From an uncultured Alphaproteobacteria bacterium (GTDB lineage: Bacteria > Pseudomonadota > Alphaproteobacteria > RF32 > CAG-239), in contig CAJGCO010000027.1 in NCBI GenBank assembly GCA_904501925.1, positions 1 through 15,635 of the forward strand: 15,635 bases of DNA, given 5' to 3'. Both the position numbers and the translations under genes were made by a program. Each line of letters starts with the position of its first letter. The first letter of the stretch is position 1. Shown piece by piece: positions 1-5,914 of the stretch. Under the pieces are notes generated by a model. It was not told the origin of the DNA, did no database searches, and saw nothing but the letters and a program-made list of their open reading frames with translations.

Positions 1-14
1 GTTTTCAAAGCCAT
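1..14 (-). CDS. rplB: 50S ribosomal protein L2, first codons only
   Basis: Only the start codon and the next codons lie in the window, reading MALK and then a partial codon compatible with Thr. MALKT is the usual start of L2. The ATG lies two bases after the rplW stop, and an AGGA ribosome-binding site sits in the end of rplW. Position directly after rplW is the canonical S10-operon order. The rest of the gene is off the left edge. Confidence 0.85.
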
Positions 15-16
15 GA

Positions 17-334
17 CTAAATTCCTGCTGTAACATCAATATTTTGACCTTCGGCAAGAGTAATAACTGCCTTTTTGTAATCAGAGCGAACGCCCTCATA
101 ACCTCTAAAGCGTTTTACCTTACCAGCTTGTTTAACGGTATTTACTTTGTTTACTTTAACTTTAAAGATTGCTTCAACAGCAGCTTTAATATCGTCTTTG
201 TTTGCTGACAATGGAACCATAAATACTACTTTTCCATTTTCAGAAGACATCATAGACTTCTCAGTAATTACCGGACGAAGTAATGTATCATACATAGATG
301 CAGTTACATTGTTTGTTTTTACTGATTTTTTCAT
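17..334 (-). CDS. rplW: 50S ribosomal protein L23
   Basis: L23 binds 23S rRNA near the peptide exit tunnel and docks trigger factor and SRP. The 105-residue product has the family pattern: LLRPVITEKS near residue 20, a VNKVNT segment, and the Lys/Arg loop KQAGKVKRFRG that contacts rRNA. I chose the ATG at 334 rather than an upstream in-frame start at 355, because GGAGGAAAG lies about 7 bases before it and the resulting length is normal. About a dozen residues precede the usual family start. The start overlaps the rplD stop as ATGA, implying translational coupling. It ends with TAG, the only TAG stop seen among the genes here. Confidence 0.97.
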   Translation of the reverse strand: MKKSVKTNNVTASMYDTLLRPVITEKSMMSSENGKVVFMVPLSANKDDIKAAVEAIFKVKVNKVNTVKQAGKVKRFRGYEGVRSDYKKAVITLAEGQNIDVTAGI

Positions 335-951
335 TGTAATCTTTCCTCCAAGCAAGCAACAGCGTCTTTAGTTAATACCAATTTTTCTTTTCTCAAAATA
401 TCGTACACATTAGCACCGATTGTAGGCAATACATCAACACCAACAATGTTACGGCTAGCCAATGCGAAGTTAATATCTACTTCCTTACCATCGATAACTA
501 AGCAGTTATTCAAACCACAAACATTTAATTTTGCAATTAATTCTTTAGTTTTTGGATTTGAAAGCTTTGCTTCATCAACAATAATAAGGTTACCCTCTTT
601 TGCTTTAGCAGAAAGAGCAATTTTAAGACCTAATTTTCTGAATTTTTTAGTCAAGTCATGAGAATGATCTCTTACAACTGGACCAAAAACAATTCCACCT
701 TTTCTAAATTGAGTACCCTTACGAGAACCTTGACGAGCATTACCACTACCTTTTTGTTTGAATGGTTTTGCAGGTGTCAAAGCAACGTCTGAACGACCCT
801 TTGTTTGGTGGTTACCGCATTGACGCATAGCCAATTGCCAATTTACAACGCGGTGTAAAACGTCAGCACGAACTTCAAGTCCGAAAATAGCATCATTAAG
901 TTCAATGCTACCAACGTTTTCATTATTCAAATTTAAGATGTCCTGTTTCAT
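331..951 (-). CDS. rplD: 50S ribosomal protein L4
   Basis: L4 is an early-assembly 23S rRNA-binding protein lining the exit tunnel. The 206-residue product carries the L4 signature in order: VLHRVVNWQLA near residue 35, GNARQGSRKGTQFRKGG (the extended tunnel loop) near residues 70-86, and VLPTIGANVYDILRKEKLVLTKDAV at the C-terminus. ATG at 951 is preceded by AAGGA at proper spacing; a TTG at 957 is a less likely start. The stop is TGA, overlapping the rplW ATG. Reading through that TGA would add only four residues before TAA, so the annotation is little changed under either decoding of UGA. Confidence 0.97.
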   Translation of the reverse strand: MKQDILNLNNENVGSIELNDAIFGLEVRADVLHRVVNWQLAMRQCGNHQTKGRSDVALTPAKPFKQKGSGNARQGSRKGTQFRKGGIVFGPVVRDHSHDLTKKFRKLGLKIALSAKAKEGNLIIVDEAKLSNPKTKELIAKLNVCGLNNCLVIDGKEVDINFALASRNIVGVDVLPTIGANVYDILRKEKLVLTKDAVACLEERLQ

Positions 952-971
952 TTTCAAAATTCCTTAATCAA

Positions 972-1694
972 TTATGCATTTTCAGCTGTTTCTTCAGCTA
1001 TAACTGCAACAGGTTCATCAACCTTTTTTAATCCAGCAGGCATCGGTAATTTAACATCAGAAATTTTCTTAATAGCATCAGTAACTCTAACCCAAGTATT
1101 TTCAGCACCTGGAACGCCACCTTTAACCATAATTAAACCACGATCACCATCAATAGCTACAACTTTTAAGTTTTGAACAGTTACACGTTCATTACCTAAA
1201 TGACCAGCCATTTTTTTACCTTTGAAAACCTTACCTGGATCTTGTCTTTGTCCTGTAGAACCGTGTGAACGGTGAGAAATAGACACACCGTGTGATGCTT
1301 CCAAACCTGCGAAGTTGTGGCGTTTCATTGGACCAGCAAAGCCTTTACCAATAGAAGTAGCACAAACATCTACATATTGACCAGCAACAAAGTGTTCTGC
1401 AGACAATTCATCACCAATAGATAGTAAGCAATCTTCAGATACTCTGAATTCTACCATCTTTTTCTTTGGCTCTACATTAGCCTTGGTGAAGTATCCCTTT
1501 AATGGTTTAGATAAATTTTTCGCTTTAACAGCACCTGTACCAAGTTGAACAGCGCTGTAGCCATCTTTTTCATTTGTTCTGACATTAACAACTTTTAAGC
1601 CTTCAACAGCCAAAACTGTAACAGGAACATGAGTTCCATCAGCTTCAAAAATTCTAGTCATCCCAAGTTTTTTTGCGATTAAACCAGTACGCAT
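972..1694 (-). CDS. rplC: 50S ribosomal protein L3
   Basis: L3 helps initiate 50S assembly and its loop reaches towards the peptidyl-transferase centre. The 240-residue product begins MRTGLIAKKLGMTRIF, typical of bacterial L3, and has the conserved HGVSISHRSHGSTGQRQDPG / KGKKMAGHLGNE region near residues 135-170. I placed the start at 1694, where AAAAGGAAAA lies about 8 bases upstream, instead of the longer in-frame start at 1736, whose extra residues are not family-like. The C-terminus carries an acidic, Ala/Val/Glu-rich extension of about 20 residues beyond the conserved core. It sits between rpsJ and rplD in canonical order. Confidence 0.97.
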   Translation of the reverse strand: MRTGLIAKKLGMTRIFEADGTHVPVTVLAVEGLKVVNVRTNEKDGYSAVQLGTGAVKAKNLSKPLKGYFTKANVEPKKKMVEFRVSEDCLLSIGDELSAEHFVAGQYVDVCATSIGKGFAGPMKRHNFAGLEASHGVSISHRSHGSTGQRQDPGKVFKGKKMAGHLGNERVTVQNLKVVAIDGDRGLIMVKGGVPGAENTWVRVTDAIKKISDVKLPMPAGLKKVDEPVAVIAEETAENA

Positions 1695-1752
1695 TATTAT
1701 TTTTCCTTTTTTCAATAGGTTGATTTTATATTTCAAAAACCAACATTAAAAA

Positions 1753-2061
1753 TTATAACTTAATTTCTACATTCACACCAGCAGCTAGATCTAATTTCAT
1801 CAAAGCATCAACTGTTTGTGGTGTAGGATCTACGATATCAAGAAGTCTCTTGTGTGTACGAATTTCAAATTGTTCACGAGATTTTTTATCTACGTGAGGA
1901 GAACGGTTCACTGTGAACTTCTCAATTTTTGTTGGAAGAGGAATTGGTCCTCTAACATTAGCTCCAGTTCTTTTAGCTGTATGAACAATCTCTTTTGTAG
2001 ACAAGTCTAACAAGCGATGATCAAACGCCTTAAGACGGATTCTGATATTTTGTGTATCCAT
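1753..2061 (-). CDS. rpsJ: 30S ribosomal protein S10 (NusE)
   Basis: S10 is a 30S head protein and, as NusE, links ribosomes to transcription antitermination with NusB/NusG. The 102-residue product is highly conserved: NIRIRLKAFDHRLLDLS at the start, the GPIPLPTKIEKFTV loop, and the terminal THKRLLDIVDPTPQTVDALM motif ending VEIKL. ATG at 2061 gives exactly the usual length; an adjacent ATG at 2064 would add one Met, and the upstream in-frame ATG at 2118 is rejected as not family-like. AGGAAAA precedes the start. It is the first gene of its transcript here; tuf, fusA, rpsG and rpsL are not upstream. Confidence 0.97.
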   Translation of the reverse strand: MDTQNIRIRLKAFDHRLLDLSTKEIVHTAKRTGANVRGPIPLPTKIEKFTVNRSPHVDKKSREQFEIRTHKRLLDIVDPTPQTVDALMKLDLAAGVNVEIKL

Positions 2062-2130
2062 CATTTTAACACTTTTCCTATAACTAAATGGCAAAACACT
2101 CCATATGGAATTTGCCATCTAAAAAATTAC

Positions 2131-2158
2131 GGTAAGCTTTAGCAACAACTGGCTCACC
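2131..2158 (-). promoter_or_regulatory. Leader hairpin upstream of rpsJ
   Basis: GGTGAGC pairs with GCTTACC (7 pairs, one G-U) around a 14-base loop in the predicted rpsJ leader. Gammaproteobacterial S10 leaders are controlled by L4, but no specific L4-binding fold can be claimed here; this is a structure of unknown role. Confidence 0.35.
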
Positions 2159-2183
2159 TTATGGTTTATATTTGATTCGCAAG

Positions 2184-2206
2184 AAAGTTAACACTTCCTT
2201 AACTTT
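2184..2206. promoter_or_regulatory. Inverted repeat containing a CtrA-box-like motif
   Basis: AAAGTTAA and TTAACTTT form a perfect 8-base inverted repeat around 7 bases. The core reads TTAA-N7-TTAAC (2188-2203), the consensus CtrA half-site arrangement of Alphaproteobacteria. It lies about 10-25 bases after the predicted rpsJ start point, where binding would repress. In DNA this AT-rich, a couple of TTAA-N7-TTAA matches per 15 kb are expected by chance, so it is suggestive only. Confidence 0.3.
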
Positions 2207-2219
2207 TTGTTGCTTCAGC

Positions 2220-2248
2220 TTTGTAACATTTAAATTTTAATAATGCAA
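2220..2248 (-). promoter_or_regulatory. Predicted promoter of the S10 operon
   Basis: On the minus strand TTGCAT (2243-2248) is followed by a 17-base spacer and TACAAA (2220-2225), with TG in the extended -10 position. Transcription would start near 2213, giving a leader of about 150 bases before rpsJ. It is the best -35/-10 pair seen in this gap. Confidence 0.5.
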
Positions 2249-2303
2249 GCAAAAAATGCACAAAAAACGAAAAAAAATTAAAAAAAATATCTTTTTAAAA
2301 GCC

Positions 2304-2332
2304 TTGCAGAGATTCACGTTGAATCGTATTGA
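2304..2332 (+). promoter_or_regulatory. Possible promoter with palindrome in the spacer
   Basis: TTGCAG (2304-2309), a 17-base spacer and TATTGA (2327-2332) could form a weak plus-strand promoter for the gene at 2420. The spacer contains the palindrome GATTCA-CGT-TGAATC (2311-2325), which includes two GANTC sites, the CcrM methylation sequence in Alphaproteobacteria. A TTGACA at 2329-2334 lacks a convincing -10. The rest of 2250-2419 is very A/T-rich with long A tracts and no ORF. Confidence 0.3.
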
Positions 2333-2419
2333 CAAAAAAATCATTTTTTAACCTTTTCACCCCTCTTTAATACGAAAAACAACTCACTATATTACCCAAA
2401 TATACGCAAGGAGAAAAAA

Positions 2420-2854
2420 ATGTTTAGCTTACTTTTATCATATTTAATTATATCCGCTCAACCAAACCAACCAACCGAAATTATCGGCACTGCCAACACT
2501 CCATCAGGCAACCAAAAAGAAATTATCGTAAATCAGCCAAATAATAACACCAATCCATTCGGCAATATTGCCACAACCTCTCCCACTATTCAACAACCAT
2601 CCACCCAAGAACAACCTCTTCCTTCTCAATCAACACCACCTCAAACACCCCAACACCTAAATACAATCACCCAACAAACATCAACCATATCTCCAACCGA
2701 TATGAACCCTCTTGATTATAAAAACAAAATAGAAAACACCATTTACCAATCCGGCGACAGACTAATTATTATTCAATCCATCCCCATAAAATATATAAAA
2801 GAAGCAACCACCCCTAATATACAACCAACAATTTCTGATTTTCCTGCCTGGTAA
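2420..2854 (+). CDS. Putative secreted Pro/Gln/Thr-rich protein
   Basis: I do not recognise this 144-residue protein. Residues 1-13 (MFSLLLSYLIISA) form a short hydrophobic segment that looks like a signal peptide cleaved before QPNQPTE. Residues 14-90 are low-complexity Pro/Gln/Thr/Asn/Ser, as in disordered secreted or cell-wall spacer regions. Residues 95-144 are more ordered, with a DYKNKIENTIYQSGDRLIIIQSIPIKYI segment and a final PAW. No Cys is present. AAGGAG lies 7 bases before the ATG, a strong ribosome-binding site. It is convergent with the next gene, with a 33-base gap and no clear terminator. Its role is unknown; export to the periplasm or surface is an inference. Confidence 0.7.
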   Translation: MFSLLLSYLIISAQPNQPTEIIGTANTPSGNQKEIIVNQPNNNTNPFGNIATTSPTIQQPSTQEQPLPSQSTPPQTPQHLNTITQQTSTISPTDMNPLDYKNKIENTIYQSGDRLIIIQSIPIKYIKEATTPNIQPTISDFPAW

Positions 2855-2887
2855 ATCAAACACTCAACATCTTCATCTAAAATGTTA

Positions 2888-3655
2888 TTATCTTCCCTTA
2901 TTACGAGCTTCAAATCGGCTAGATGAAACTTTACCAACGCTCCTAACAGACTCTCTATCATTATTTTTCTTATCACCAACATCGCGATTATCATCCGCTT
3001 TTTTGGATAATTTATCACAAACTCTAGCCATTGAACCAGCTAATTTTCGCTCTTTTGTCTCATTTTCTTTTTGCTCTTTTGTTAAATCAGCACTCTTATT
3101 ATTATCCTCTGTGTCTCTAGTTTTTATTGCTTTTGTCGTCTCAACTTCTTTATTAGCCCTTTTGCCTTTAATTTTTGATCTAACATTTCTTATAGCTTCA
3201 CTTACCTCAATCTGATTAGCATTTTTATCATTTATTTTTTCAATTGCATCGCTCAAAGCATCCGTAAATTCATTATTATCAATATCCAAAACTATTGCAC
3301 TCATATACATAACAAGTTCTTTATCTTCTTTCTCTAATGCTTCTCTTTCTTTTTCATCAGTTGTATTATCCAACTTTCGTTTAATTTTTCTTAGCTCTTT
3401 TAAAGCATGAAACATCTCTTCTTCTGGCGACATCTCTGCATTAATAATTTCAGCCTTCTGCACATTATAATACTTATGAAGAAGCTTACCTTCTTCAGTA
3501 TTAATCTTACCACTATCAAATAATTCTTTGTCTTTTACACAAATCTCTATCATTTTAGCAATGCTATCTTCACTATAGCCTGCATTTTTATATTTAATAT
3601 AAAGCTTCTTTTCGTAATCAGAATTAAAATTAGGCATTTTAGCATTCTCAGTCAT
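2888..3655 (-). CDS. Hypothetical charged, coiled-coil-like protein
   Basis: This 255-residue protein has no family I recognise. It has no signal peptide or membrane segment and no Trp, and is dominated by Lys, Glu, Asp, Asn and Arg. Residues 1-60 look folded (KKLYIKYKNAGYSEDSIAKM). Residues 75-115 form a likely coiled coil rich in EE/KR heptads (MFHALKELRKIKRKLDN and following). Residues 165-255 are a disordered basic tail. The ATG at 3655 has a near-perfect GAGGAGA site about 9 bases upstream and a good promoter just beyond it, so it is likely expressed as a single-gene unit. Lysine-rich disordered tails can bind nucleic acid, but nothing here proves that. Confidence 0.75.
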   Translation of the reverse strand: MTENAKMPNFNSDYEKKLYIKYKNAGYSEDSIAKMIEICVKDKELFDSGKINTEEGKLLHKYYNVQKAEIINAEMSPEEEMFHALKELRKIKRKLDNTTDEKEREALEKEDKELVMYMSAIVLDIDNNEFTDALSDAIEKINDKNANQIEVSEAIRNVRSKIKGKRANKEVETTKAIKTRDTEDNNKSADLTKEQKENETKERKLAGSMARVCDKLSKKADDNRDVGDKKNNDRESVRSVGKVSSSRFEARNKGR

Positions 3656-3682
3656 TTTATTATTCTCCTCAAAAGTTACCCC

Positions 3683-3711
3683 ATAATATCACATTTTTTG
3701 CTTATTGACAA
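3683..3711 (-). promoter_or_regulatory. Promoter of the gene ending at 2888
   Basis: TTGTCA (3706-3711), a 17-base spacer and TATTAT (3683-3688) read on the minus strand. Each box differs from consensus by at most two bases, and transcription would begin near 3677, about 22 bases before the ATG. Confidence 0.65.
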
Positions 3712-3759
3712 CATCTTTTTTCCCTCCACCTCCATACCACCAATATCTAATCTCCAAAG

Positions 3760-3786
3760 AAAAAAAACTCCGCAAAAGCAGAGTTT
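3760..3786 (-). terminator. Rho-independent terminator after the structured element
   Basis: On the minus strand AAACTCTGC-TTTT-GCGGAGTTT forms a 9-pair stem (one G-U) with a 4-base loop, followed by a T run. It lies just after the 12-base copy of the tRNA-His 3' end at 3793 and could originally have been the tRNA terminator. Confidence 0.8.
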
Positions 3787-3792
3787 ACAATA

Positions 3793-3804
3793 TGGGGCGA
3801 ACGA
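3793..3804 (-). repeat. 12-base direct copy of the tRNA-His 3' end
   Basis: TCGTTCGCCCCA on the minus strand is identical to the last 12 bases of tRNA-His (4028-4039), including the acceptor strand, C73 and CCA. The two copies are 235 bases apart in the same orientation. The arrangement resembles the att repeats left by elements that integrate into tRNA 3' ends, or a decayed tRNA duplicate. Confidence 0.75.
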
Positions 3805-3992
3805 GTTTATGTGAAAAAACATTTTGGGGAAATGTTTTTGCCATAAACTATCAGACTTTGTTAGTTTGCATTAGCTTGTAAAAGCTCTAAAATGCAAACG
3901 TTACAAAGTCTTGCCCGAAACGAGTTAGTGTTGAACACTTTTTCAACACTTACGAGTAAGACGGGCTCGAACCTGAGAGCCCGATTGTTCGC
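3797..3992 (-). other. Multibranched structured element of unknown function
   Basis: This non-coding stretch is almost wholly accounted for by nested inverted repeats. GCGAAC (3797-3802) pairs with GTTCGC (3987-3992) and closes the structure. Inside are four hairpins: 3804-3811/3842-3849 (8 pairs) extended by 3815-3824/3830-3839 (10); 3853-3861/3903-3911 (9) extended by 3864-3872/3891-3899 (9); 3927-3935/3942-3950 (9); and 3962-3968/3977-3983 (7). The minus strand of the last hairpin contains GGTTCGAGCCCG, identical to the tRNA-His T-arm. Terminators with minus-strand T runs flank it, so an RNA would read on the minus strand, but no separate promoter is visible. It could be a structured RNA, a non-autonomous repeat element or a rearranged tRNA duplicate. 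It does not match tmRNA, RNase P RNA, 6S or SRP RNA as I know them. Confidence 0.6.
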
Positions 3993-3994
3993 AT

Positions 3995-4022
3995 AAAAAA
4001 AGCCCTGCTATAAAGCAAGGCT
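3995..4022 (-). terminator. Rho-independent terminator of tRNA-His
   Basis: AGCCTTGCT-TTAT-AGCAGGGCT (9 pairs with one G-U, 4-base loop) is followed by seven T on the minus strand. It starts 5 bases after the tRNA CCA. Confidence 0.85.
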
Positions 4023-4027
4023 CTATC

Positions 4028-4104
4028 TGGGGCGAACGATCGGGCTCGAACCGACGACAACCGGTACCACAAACCGGGGCTCTACCAACTGAGCTACGTT
4101 CGCC
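4028..4104 (-). tRNA. tRNA-His (GTG anticodon)
   Basis: Read on the minus strand the cloverleaf is complete: G-1, acceptor GCGAACG/CGTTCGC, TA at 8-9, D-arm GCTC-AGTTGGTA-GAGC, anticodon stem CCGGT/ACCGG with loop TTGTGGT (anticodon GTG, His), a 5-base variable loop, T-arm GTCGG-TTCGAGC-CCGAT, C73 and an encoded CCA. The extra G-1 opposite C73 is the classic identity element for histidyl-tRNA synthetase. Several alphaproteobacterial orders lack it, so its presence is informative about lineage. Confidence 0.97.
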
Positions 4105-4117
4105 ATCACTTTGAAAG

Positions 4118-4146
4118 TTTCTACAAACATTTTTTTATAAAGTCAA
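4118..4146 (-). promoter_or_regulatory. tRNA-His promoter
   Basis: TTGACT (4141-4146; in the context CTTGACTT, common at alphaproteobacterial stable-RNA promoters), a 17-base spacer and TAGAAA (4118-4123) would start transcription just ahead of the mature tRNA. Confidence 0.65.
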
Positions 4147-4255
4147 GATAAAAAAATAAATATTTTTTCCTATTCATAACTAAAATTAATAATTTATTTT
4201 CTTTTTTTTGCCATTATAACTATATCGAGTATTTTTATCAGAGGGAATTTTAAAG

Positions 4256-5149
4256 ATGCATATCATTAAAAAGTTATATTTTGCGCTATTATTATTAACA
4301 TTAACCACCACTAACTCCTTTGCTTCAAACGTATCATCTATTGTAATTGATGCAAAGAGTGGCAACATCTTATACTCAAACAACGCTGAAACATTACGCT
4401 ACCCTGCATCTTTAACCAAATTAATGACACTATATATTACATTTAACGCCCTTGAAACAGGAAAATTAAAACTAACTGATAAATTAAAAGTTTCCCACAC
4501 TGCAGCTTCTCGTTCTCCCTCAAAATTAGGCATGCCTGCAGGATCATACATAGATGTAGAAACCCTAATTCATGCATTAATAGTAAAATCCGCAAACGAC
4601 TGTGCAACTGTTTTAGCCGAAGCCCTAAGCCCTACCGAAAGAGATTTTGCAAAATTAATGACCCAAACTGCCAGAAACTTAGGCATGCATAAAACAACAT
4701 TTAAGAATGCATCAGGCCTTCCAAATTCTGAACAAAAAACCACAGCAAAAGATTTAGCAATTTTAGGCGCAGCCATTTACCATCACTACCCTCAATACTA
4801 CCACTTATTTTCGCTCAAAGAATTTGAATACAACAACATGACATATAAGACCCACAATTATCTATTAAACGATTCTCTTGGCACTGATGGAATGAAAACA
4901 GGCTATACTGCAGCATCTGGCTTCAACATTCTAACCTCTGCGCAACAAGGTCCTTACCGTATTATTGCTGTAACATTAGGCCACAAAAAAGTAAAAGAGC
5001 GCGACGAAGATATATCAAAAATGATGGAAATATCTTTACAACATATGCACAGCAACAAAAAAATAAATACCCAAACTCTAAAAAGCGCTATAAACTCATC
5101 ATTAAAGAGCAACAAAACCAAAACTGCTTACAACAAATACAAACGTTAA
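4256..5149 (+). CDS. D-alanyl-D-alanine carboxypeptidase (PBP5/DacA-like)
   Basis: This serine peptidase of the penicillin-binding S11 family removes the terminal D-Ala of peptidoglycan pentapeptides in the periplasm, limiting cross-linking. The 297-residue product has a signal peptide (residues 1-23, cleavage likely after NSFA). The three active-site motifs are S52-L-T-K55, S112-A-N114 and K214-T-G216 within GMKTGYTAASGF. It lacks the roughly 100-residue C-terminal beta domain and amphipathic anchor of E. coli PBP5, ending instead in a short Lys/Asn-rich tail, so it may be soluble. GAGGGA lies about 9 bases before the ATG. A TATAAC at 4215-4220 is a possible -10. It opens the plus-strand series, with the next gene 22 bases downstream. 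Confidence 0.9.
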   Translation: MHIIKKLYFALLLLTLTTTNSFASNVSSIVIDAKSGNILYSNNAETLRYPASLTKLMTLYITFNALETGKLKLTDKLKVSHTAASRSPSKLGMPAGSYIDVETLIHALIVKSANDCATVLAEALSPTERDFAKLMTQTARNLGMHKTTFKNASGLPNSEQKTTAKDLAILGAAIYHHYPQYYHLFSLKEFEYNNMTYKTHNYLLNDSLGTDGMKTGYTAASGFNILTSAQQGPYRIIAVTLGHKKVKERDEDISKMMEISLQHMHSNKKINTQTLKSAINSSLKSNKTKTAYNKYKR

Positions 5150-5171
5150 TATAATATAGCACAATAAGAAT

Positions 5172-5843
5172 ATGTCAGCAAAACACGCACATACAATTAT
5201 CATTGATGGGGAAAGTATACCCTCCAAAGAAGCTCTATGTTTTGAGCTTGCTATAACTTTAATGTATAACGATCAAAAAACAGCAATTTTATTAAAACCA
5301 GATTCTCACATACATAACATAATAAAAAACAGGAAGTCACATACCCAAAACCTCCCCACTCCAACTATAATATGTTATGAAGAATATTTTAATCAACTTT
5401 CAAACTTTGATGCTATAATAATTCCAGAATTAAACAATGATGACATTATTGCCACCAATGCATATACATATATCACATTACTACCATCTGATACAAAAAT
5501 ACTAAAAAACTTTAATAAAGACAAATCATATATAAACAACATCTGGGAACTAAAAAAGAAAATAGCATCCACCCACAAAAGAAGCCTAAACTGGGTAATC
5601 TGCGAAAATAATGTTAAAAGCAAAATAACCGATTCCCCATCAAGTGAATTAACCAAAATATCAAGAATGTATGGATTTAGAGCAACACCACCTCTAAACC
5701 ACCTAAAATCTTCTTTTAATAACAAATCAGGCATTTCTCCTCAAGATAAGACAAATCCTTTACTAAGCAACACCTTATCTTATGAAGATATCTGCGCCAA
5801 AAGAGAAATTATAAACCTTGCAGAATTTATTTTTAATCAATAA
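5172..5843 (+). CDS. mipZ: Degenerate MipZ-like (ParA/MinD superfamily) protein
   Basis: MipZ is the alphaproteobacterial ATPase that forms a pole-to-centre gradient with ParB and keeps FtsZ at mid-cell. This 223-residue protein follows MipZ from end to end: strand and helix at 7-31, an LKPDSHIHNIIKNR segment (42-54) where MipZ has IDLD...RxLT, FDAIIIPE (79-86) at the Walker B/DTPG position, IWELKKK (124-130), SLNWVICENN (138-147) for MipZ DWVVxRNR, MYGFRATPPL (166-175) for xGFRxxPGL, and SYEDICAKREIINL (203-216) for the C-terminal helix. The nucleotide-binding motifs are gone: KGGxGKST has become ESIPSKEA (only K19 may remain), and both the Walker A' Asp and DTPG are lost. It is shorter than typical MipZ (about 270). 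Homology is from memory of the family; loss of ATPase activity is an inference. The ribosome-binding site is weak. Confidence 0.62.
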   Translation: MSAKHAHTIIIDGESIPSKEALCFELAITLMYNDQKTAILLKPDSHIHNIIKNRKSHTQNLPTPTIICYEEYFNQLSNFDAIIIPELNNDDIIATNAYTYITLLPSDTKILKNFNKDKSYINNIWELKKKIASTHKRSLNWVICENNVKSKITDSPSSELTKISRMYGFRATPPLNHLKSSFNNKSGISPQDKTNPLLSNTLSYEDICAKREIINLAEFIFNQ

Positions 5844-5914
5844 ATTCTTTACAAGCGTTACTTTTTGTTTTAAACAATACATAGTTTTTTATTTTAATAT
5901 AAAAAGGGAGCAAA

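Noticed and set aside
1753..2118. Longer S10 starting at 2118
   Set aside because: The added N-terminal residues are not family-like, and the proper ribosome-binding site is near 2064.
2329..2334. Consensus -35 TTGACA for the gene at 2420
   Set aside because: No acceptable -10 at 16-18 bases; the sequence there is CCTTTT.
3793..3992. tmRNA (ssrA), one-piece or permuted, because of tRNA-like ends
   Set aside because: No tag reading frame ending in an ALAA-like sequence is seen, the T-arm-like sequence lies at the wrong end, and the loop does not form a proper TTCGA T-loop in the best fold.
3793..4039. CRISPR array
   Set aside because: Only two copies of a 12-base repeat, explained by the tRNA 3' end, with a hairpin-rich segment between them.
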